The notes beneath the pieces are model-generated. The model had not been told where the DNA came from, ran no database searches, and was given only the letters and a program-made list of their open reading frames with translations. Shown here piece after piece: positions 58,023 to 64,000 of a DNA stretch of 64,000 bases. A program made the position numbers and the translations under genes. The DNA is from Gadus chalcogrammus (Eukaryota > Chordata > Actinopteri > Gadiformes > Gadidae), in contig NC_079420.1 in assembly GCF_026213295.1 (NCBI RefSeq), positions 6,453,349 through 6,517,348 of the forward strand, read 5' to 3'. Every line of letters starts with the position of its first letter. Position 1 is the stretch's first letter.

Positions 58023-58268
58023 ACAGGGGGTTCCCAGATTGGTTCATGCCAAGACTGACCTGGCACCAATTTTTTTGCTCAGGAATTCAAGCATCATGTA
58101 GATAATAATGGTGATAATTTAGATATCTATATTATCAATTCAGTATTCCCCCCTTTTTATAAGATGAAACGTACAAGACATGGAGGCAAGCGTGTATCAT
58201 TTCCAGATCCCCTTGGTTCTCCTGCTGTGATCCACTTATGAGTCGCGACCCACAGTTTGAGAACCAAT
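58023..58268. mobile_element. hAT-like non-autonomous element
   Basis: The right end CCACAGTTTGAGAACCAATG is the inverted form of the classic hAT terminus CAGTGGTTCTCAAACTGTGG. The left candidate CAGGGGGTTCCCAGATTG is weaker. No coding capacity. Confidence 0.45.
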
Positions 58269-59689
58269 GATGTAGAACACACACACTTCATCAAAGGTGC
58301 CTCTTTGAATTGTTCTGGTGGACATTTCGCAACAGGGCTGAGAAAGAGCCATGATTTTTCCTCCGTTTTGAGACCAGAGTATGTTTTCGGCCGCCCTCCC
58401 ACTTCGACCTTGAGAGACGGGTCCGAGACAGAGAAGTAAGAGCTTCAGTCATTTTGAGTTGATAAAACGCAGCGCAGTCTACTCACTCAAGCGCGCTCTA
58501 ATCCAGCCCAGTCCGTTGTGTTTTCATTGCCAAGTTCAAAGGATCTCCTGGTTCCAGAGAGCGGTACGCTCCATCGCACACATCTGAAGATCCACACGAT
58601 GTTTCGTCAAACACGAGAGAAAAACCTCAAAAGATTAGAGAACACACAGGCACACATACACATACATGCACTCACATGGGCACTCATACATACACTCATG
58701 CACTCCAAATCATATACCGCTGCACTAACATGAACTCTCCATACAGTTTGATGAATGGGTAGGAATGGCTACTGTATATACACATTCCTGCTAAGTGAAC
58801 GAATTGGAGATCGCAAACCAGGAGAGCTGTCCATCATGGCCACTTGGGCCAGGCCTTGAACGTGTGAAAGAGAGAGAGAGAGAACACAGATATGGCTCCG
58901 TTATAAACATCCATCCTCCCTGATCCATCCTGGCTCACCCTGTATTGAGTTAACCCTGTGATCCACCCGGCCGTGCCCCCCATGAATGAAAGGTTAATAG
59001 GGAAAAGAGTTGGGGAAATACAGATGAAAACAAGGAAAGATAAAGGGAATGGGAGATTTATAGAAAGACAGGCGGGAACTGGGAAGTAGGGTGTTTTTTT
59101 TTCATCGTCAAAGAATTAACACATTAAACGTTTCCCCCAAAGACGAGGGGAGGGGAAGGCACAAGTCAACAGAAAATGCACCAAAAACATTCATGCTATT
59201 ACTCTCCTGTGGCACTTATTATTACTGTTTCACATTATCTTGATGATCATCAGGTTTCACTTGTATCTCCTCTCACACACTTCGCCCTGCGACTTCTGAC
59301 ACACCAGCTCTCCCGGAGGCCACCGTTGTTGCTTTAGGCTCGGATCTGATTGGTTCTCCCCAGACGGTGCCGTGAAGGAGAGGAAGAGGGTAGGGAGAGG
59401 GTAGGGAGAGTTTAGGAACGGGGTGGAAAAAGGAAAAAAAATAGAAGTAAAGGAGTCACGTCAAGTTGGTGGTGGAGGAGGAGGGAAAGGGTGGAGGGAA
59501 GTAGGTGGGGGTGGGTGGAGGGTTCGGGGGTGGGGTCGGACACACACACTAGGGCCCATAGGGTTTTGCTCAGAAAGCACATGCATCGCCTTGCATCTGG
59601 CCTTCATTGGACCCAGAAACCCGAGCGCCGTCCTGGTTGTGCGAACCTGGTGAAGCCGTGGCTGGACCTCCATGCTGCAGAACATTCTG

Positions 59690-60140
59690 GCACACCCAAC
59701 GCCAGGCAGACCCTCCCGATGGGCGGGGGAGGGTGGGAGCGCGAGGCCGGTGGCTTACGATGGATCTGGAGGTCGGGAAGGCGGGGGGCCGGCTCATCCT
59801 GCAAGAACAAGGTCATAAACGACCCGAGAACCGCAGCCAGGCGCAGGCTGAGAGCCACTCCCCCCCGGGAGGTGAGTAACGGCCCGTGGGTTTCAGACTC
59901 TGCCCCGCGGCTGAACCGCAGGTCACCGGCGGACAAGACGCTCCGAGCGAAACGTACGGCCGCGCCTTCGGAGGTCCTCCTGAGTTATGGGTCAAGGGGT
60001 GGGCGTTCGTGTGCCACAGACAAGGGGAGGAGTAGGGCGAGAGAGAGGGGGGGGGGGGGGGGGGGGGGGGTTAACGCCCGACGTCCCGGGCCCGGGCGCG
60101 CTCAGAGGTGGGCTGCGTCCCAGCGAGGGGGGCAGGAAGC
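59690..60140. promoter_or_regulatory. CpG-rich patch (possible CpG island)
   Basis: GC-rich sequence with frequent CpG (CCGCGGCTGAACCGCAGG, GGCCGCGCCTTCGG, CCCGGGCGCGCTC) and a 24-bp G run at 60047-60070. GGGAG|GTGAGTAA at about 59870 looks like a splice donor. No protein homology was recognised, so an unannotated promoter or noncoding exon is only a possibility. Confidence 0.35.
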
Positions 60141-60310
60141 AAAGCCCGAGAGGTAGTTGTTTTCGGGTTTGAAATAAGTTCTTCCTGAGCGGCGCGGGTT
60201 TATTGTTCCAGGGAAAGTGGATAGGTTTGATGGCTCTAGGTAGCCAGGGGAGAGAGAGAGAGAGAGAGAACCGTGTGCGGCCTGGAATGCATTACATATC
60301 CACCCCCCCC

Positions 60311-60312
<2 letters not shown>

Positions 60313-60343
<31 letters not shown>
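60313..60343 (+). repeat. Poly-C plus (CA)n microsatellite
   Basis: C run followed by a short perfect CA run. Confidence 0.92.
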
Positions 60344-60346
<3 letters not shown>

Positions 60347-61756
60347 GAATACTTCACCTCACAACATCACACTCCCCATGTGGTCCGGCTCGCTACACTG
60401 GCGTCTTGTTACGCGCGGATCAAGGTATCGCACGCTAACCGGCCGCGGAACAAAGGCCATTTTGCTTGTGAACCTCCTTAAGTGCTAGACAGAATGCTAA
60501 GCCTTTTTTTGGGTTGTTTGGGGGGGGGGGGGGGGGGGGAATTCTTTGAATATTCGTCGGAGACAGGGTTTGGTTGAAACCCGATCACATCTGTGCGTTC
60601 TCCATGTTGATGGCAATGGATAATAATAGTTTCAAACAAAGATTTCCATTAAAGATATGAATGATTAGCCGGTATGTATTACAAACAGACCACTTATGCA
60701 TGTAAATACGGTAATTGTAATGTAAATGATTGCCATGTCATTCAGATATAATTGGAGCATTTGTTTGAATGAAATGATCGGTTTACAGTTTGACTTCCTG
60801 AATACACATTTTTTCCACACACTCCATCAATTGTGCGCAGATGGCGGCAGCTTCCATGTGGGATGTGAAAGTTCCTTTTGTTATAAAATCAACAGTGAGA
60901 ATGATTTAGACGCCGGGCTATGTTGTTACCTAAATTCTTGTGTCATGTGTGAGTTAAGAAGGCACACAGAGCGTACGGTTCTTCCTGTGACAGGAACCGT
61001 CTGACAACAGCCTCATGTTATTTATGATATAGTGAATTTCAAACGCAGTATTTCATTTTCCACTCAACCATCGGTCAACTTTTGTTTGACCACGGAGTAG
61101 GGATTCATTATGGATGTTTGAAATCAGAAACCACCCTCCATAAAAGATAAAAGTCTGGCTTTTTGTGCTGTAAGGACAGTTATTTACTCAACCGTTCTCT
61201 GCAGTAAACGTGGTTTCGACTTGCAGGCTGTCTTAGGTGACGGCCCTCAACCACAGATGATAAAAGTAATCTATAAGATGAAAGAGAAGCGTGTGTGTGC
61301 GTGTGCCAGATTTATATCCAATACTTCCGCACGTACAATCTCATGAACCTATACACTGGTGCCAGTGGGTCCCGTGCAAAGCGTCAGCTGCTGCCCAGCT
61401 GTGATGGACTCCCTGATAAAGGGGAGGAATTGGGGCAAAGGAAGAACACTTTCTTTACGGGCCCATCTGGCCATCTTCCCTGACATTTATGGAATCCTTT
61501 TGTACATGAAAACTTCAACTCCGACGAGGCAAAGCTACCCTTTCCTTCCTTTTTTCGTCTCTCATCTTTCCTTCGAGCGGTACGTACGAGTCTACCAGGC
61601 CGGAAAAAAATAACACTGCAGTTTCCTGTTTTGCCAAAAGGCATCTCTTCACTGTTAGTCACGAGATCTCTTCTACTTTAATTCTCACTGTTCTCCCTCA
61701 TGATCTCCCCATACCCTTTTGCTGGGTTGGTGTATTCCAGTGCCAAGCCACGCCGT

Positions 61757-62376
61757 TTTGCAGAGTGTAGCGTAGCCTATCTCCTAGCTGAACAGTTTAG
61801 CCAGGTGTAGCATAGACTATCAGCGAGACTAGAGTTTAATGGTTGTAGAATAGATTATCCTTTATAGCAATAGAGTTTATCAGGTGTAGCATCGACTATC
61901 CCCTATAGCTACAGAGTTTAGTGGGTGTAGCATAGACCATCCCCGATAGCTACAGAGTTTAGCGGATGTAGCATAGACTGTCCCCATATTGTACAGAGTG
62001 TAGCGGGTGCAACATGGACTATCCCCTATAGCTAGAGTTTAGCGGGTGCAGCATGGACTATCACCTATAGCTAGAGTTTAGCGGGTGCAGCATGGACTAT
62101 CACCTATAGCTAGAGTTGAGCGGGTGTAGCATAGACTATCCCGTATAGCTACAGAGTTTAGCGGGTGCAGCATGGACTATCACCTATAGCTAGAGTTTAG
62201 CGGGTGCAGCATGGACTATCACCTATAGCTAGAGTTGAGCGGGTGTAGCATAGACTATCCCGTATAGCTACAGAGTTTAGCGGGTGCAGCATGGACTATC
62301 ACCTATAGCTACAGAGTTTAGCGGGTGTAGCATAGACTATCCGCTATTGTAAAGAGTTTAGTGGGTGTAGCATAGA
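61757..62376 (+). repeat. Minisatellite, 39-41 bp monomers with a 119-bp higher-order unit
   Basis: Monomers read GGTGTAGCATAGACTATCCC then TATAGCTACAGAGTTTAGCG. Two adjacent 119-bp blocks (62042-62160 and 62161-62279) are identical and each consists of three distinct monomers. Monomers near 61757-61900 are strongly diverged. Confidence 0.93.
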
Positions 62377-62624
62377 CTAGGGTTTCCAAAACGCTTCATG
62401 CCTGACCTCCCAGTTGATGTTCTCTTGGCTCAGGCCCCACCAAATATTCAACGCAGTAAAATGAGCAATGCATTCCGATTACTGTGTCAAAATGTGTGAC
62501 AATAAAGTATGTGCTATGTATATTCAGCAATAAAAACATATTTATTTTATTGTTGCCATCCTACTTGGTGGGATGGTCACAATAAAACAGTTAAGTGTTG
62601 CCATCCACAGTTTGAAAACCACTG
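62377..62624. mobile_element. hAT-like element inserted in the minisatellite
   Basis: The right end CCACAGTTTGAAAACCACTG is an inverted hAT terminus; the left end is TAGGGTTTCCAAAAC. Flanks GCATAGAC and GTGTAGAC are an imperfect 8-bp duplication of minisatellite sequence. About 250 bp, no ORF of note. Confidence 0.55.
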
Positions 62625-62829
62625 GTGTAGACTGCAGTGTAGACAAGCAAAAGGTTTTCGCAGCAAGTATGTAATGGCCGCTCAATCAAAGCCCATGCCA
62701 TGCGTGCCAATTATGCCTTCAAAACAAAACGTCCAACATGAGTTTAGAGCTACCAGCCCTTTCCAATTTATTCCTCTGGAATGGAATAACTCTGAATACA
62801 TGCACACACACACACGTGCGCTCACACAC

Positions 62830-62830
62830 A

Positions 62831-62907
<77 letters not shown>
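62830..62907 (+). repeat. (CA)n microsatellite
   Basis: Perfect CA run followed by CACACAGT and CACACG variants. Confidence 0.97.
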
Positions 62908-62910
<3 letters not shown>

Positions 62911-63549
62911 CACACAGTCACACACACGCACACGCACGCGAGTGCAAATCCGACACATAACGCGGGCCGCATAGACACAATGTAAAAACGGGCTCTGAAA
63001 TGAATTGGTCAATTGTTGTAATTGCAGGATCTATATTTCCCCCATAGGCTCCGACAATCTGGGTTGCATTAGACGCTATCCCGGGGCTGGGGGATACAGC
63101 CCCTAAAATGACACCACGCACACCATGGACATACATCATTAGGAATAAAATGGCTGCCTCTACACATGTTGCCCGGAGCTCCGTCAAGAAAGCCGGAGAC
63201 AAAAGCCCCCTCTGTTGGGGTTTCAAAGGCAGAGCGGGCCGCTCCGATGCGTGCCCAGTGCGGCGCGAAGACCATCCAGATGTTTAGGAACGAACCATCG
63301 GAGGAGTGGCTGCCACAGACTGTTTTTGGGGTAATAGGTCATTATTATTAGCATTATTAGCATCGTTATTATTGTTATTTTTGCTGTTGTTTCTCTTTAT
63401 GAACAGCTCCGTTGTTGAAGCTACATGCTCATGTTTGACCCTTCCCCCGGTCTCGGACCACAACAGAGCTGCAGAGTGTGCGTGAGAAGAGTGTGGGCTA
63501 GGGGGGGAGGTGGAGGTGGTGGAGGTGGAGGTGGTGGAGCAGGAGGTCA

Positions 63550-63578
63550 GGGGGGGGGGGGGGGGGGGGGGGGGGGGG
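63550..63578 (+). repeat. 29-bp poly-G homopolymer
   Basis: Uninterrupted G run preceded by GGAGGTGGTGGAGGTGGAGG, the longest G-rich stretch at the right edge of the window. Confidence 0.96.
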
Positions 63579-63599
63579 TGGACTACTGTGAACATTAAA

Positions 63600-63710
63600 G
63601 TGAATCGCGGTGCGCTGTCTATTTTCTCAGCTGCGGTGACTCAGGAGTGGCGCGGTGAACGGCGGGAGTCTCTCGCCGAGCGCTGGGCGGCCGAGGGGAG
63701 CAGGTGAGAC
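63600..63710 (+). promoter_or_regulatory. GC-rich patch with candidate noncoding exon and donor
   Basis: CpG-bearing sequence (GCGCGGTGAACGGCGG, CGCCGAGCGCTGGGCGGCCG) ends in GGAGCAG|GTGAGA, a strong splice-donor match. It could be the first untranslated exon of a gene lying to the right. No coding homology supports it. Confidence 0.25.
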
Positions 63711-64000
63711 ATTTCAGCGGAGCGTGAAGACACAACAATGCAAAGGCCCCCGATGACCAGGAGGGAAACAATGAAATAGTACAGTGGTGTGTCCATTATT
63801 TAATCATCGTGATCCCTTTCCTCCAAGGATCAACATGGATTCATCCGTGGCCGGGGGGCCTCGGTCTCTCTCTGCTATCTCAGCTTACACGAATTTGTCT
63901 TTGTTTTGGACAGTCCGGCGGGCTACTTAATGAGCTTTTAATGGTTTGTAATTGCTTTAGTGCGGTGGTGGCCACGGCGGACCACGCACCGTTGTGTGGT

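Noticed and set aside
61757..62376. CRISPR-like array of regularly spaced repeats
   Set aside because: Units are contiguous and similar throughout with no unique spacers, and the DNA is vertebrate. It is a minisatellite.

Overview
This window is vertebrate nuclear DNA, almost certainly from a teleost fish. Coding sequence is split into short exons with consensus GT-AG introns, tRNA-headed SINEs carry the fish-type tail TTTGGATAAAAGCG, and microsatellites are very dense. Long (GT)n/(CA)n, (CT)n, (GCGT)n and poly-G tracts occur every 1-2 kb. Such density is well known in cod-family (gadid) genomes, so a gadiform is a reasonable guess, but that is inference. Nothing prokaryotic is present.

Region 1 (1-13.4 kb, + strand) is the 3' part of tubgcp6, encoding gamma-tubulin complex component 6. 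The window opens inside the large exon for the GCP6-specific repeat domain (about 17 repeats of roughly 29 residues). Eight further exons encode the C-terminal gamma-tubulin-binding region, ending in a TGA at 12913-12915 with an AATAAA signal at 13349.

Region 2 (15.8-31.3 kb, - strand) is a complete appl2, an endosomal BAR-PH-PTB adaptor. All 21 coding exons can be placed, their phases agree, and they sum to about 667 residues after allowing for one apparent frameshift. It converges on tubgcp6 across about 2.4 kb.

Region 3 (34.2-39.7 kb, + strand) is a tiny gene that ORF scanning misses: occ1/c12orf75, four coding exons and 52 residues. It is head-to-head with appl2, as in the human 12q23 neighbourhood.

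Region 4 (39.7-64 kb) shows no convincing coding exon. It holds SINEs, small inverted-repeat DNA transposons, two minisatellites, many microsatellites and GC-rich patches near 59.7-60.1 and 63.6-63.7 kb. By human synteny the next gene to the right could be nuak1, but none of its coding sequence was recognised here.

Three coding exons (two in tubgcp6, one in appl2) have lengths that break frame although splice sites and phases fit perfectly. The simplest explanation is small assembly indels. I found no new enzymatic or defence system. The most unusual content is the expanded GCP6 repeat, the hidden occ1 gene, the coupling of simple repeats to splice sites, two TTAA-bounded palindromic element families, a higher-order minisatellite, and homopolymer G runs up to 41 bp.
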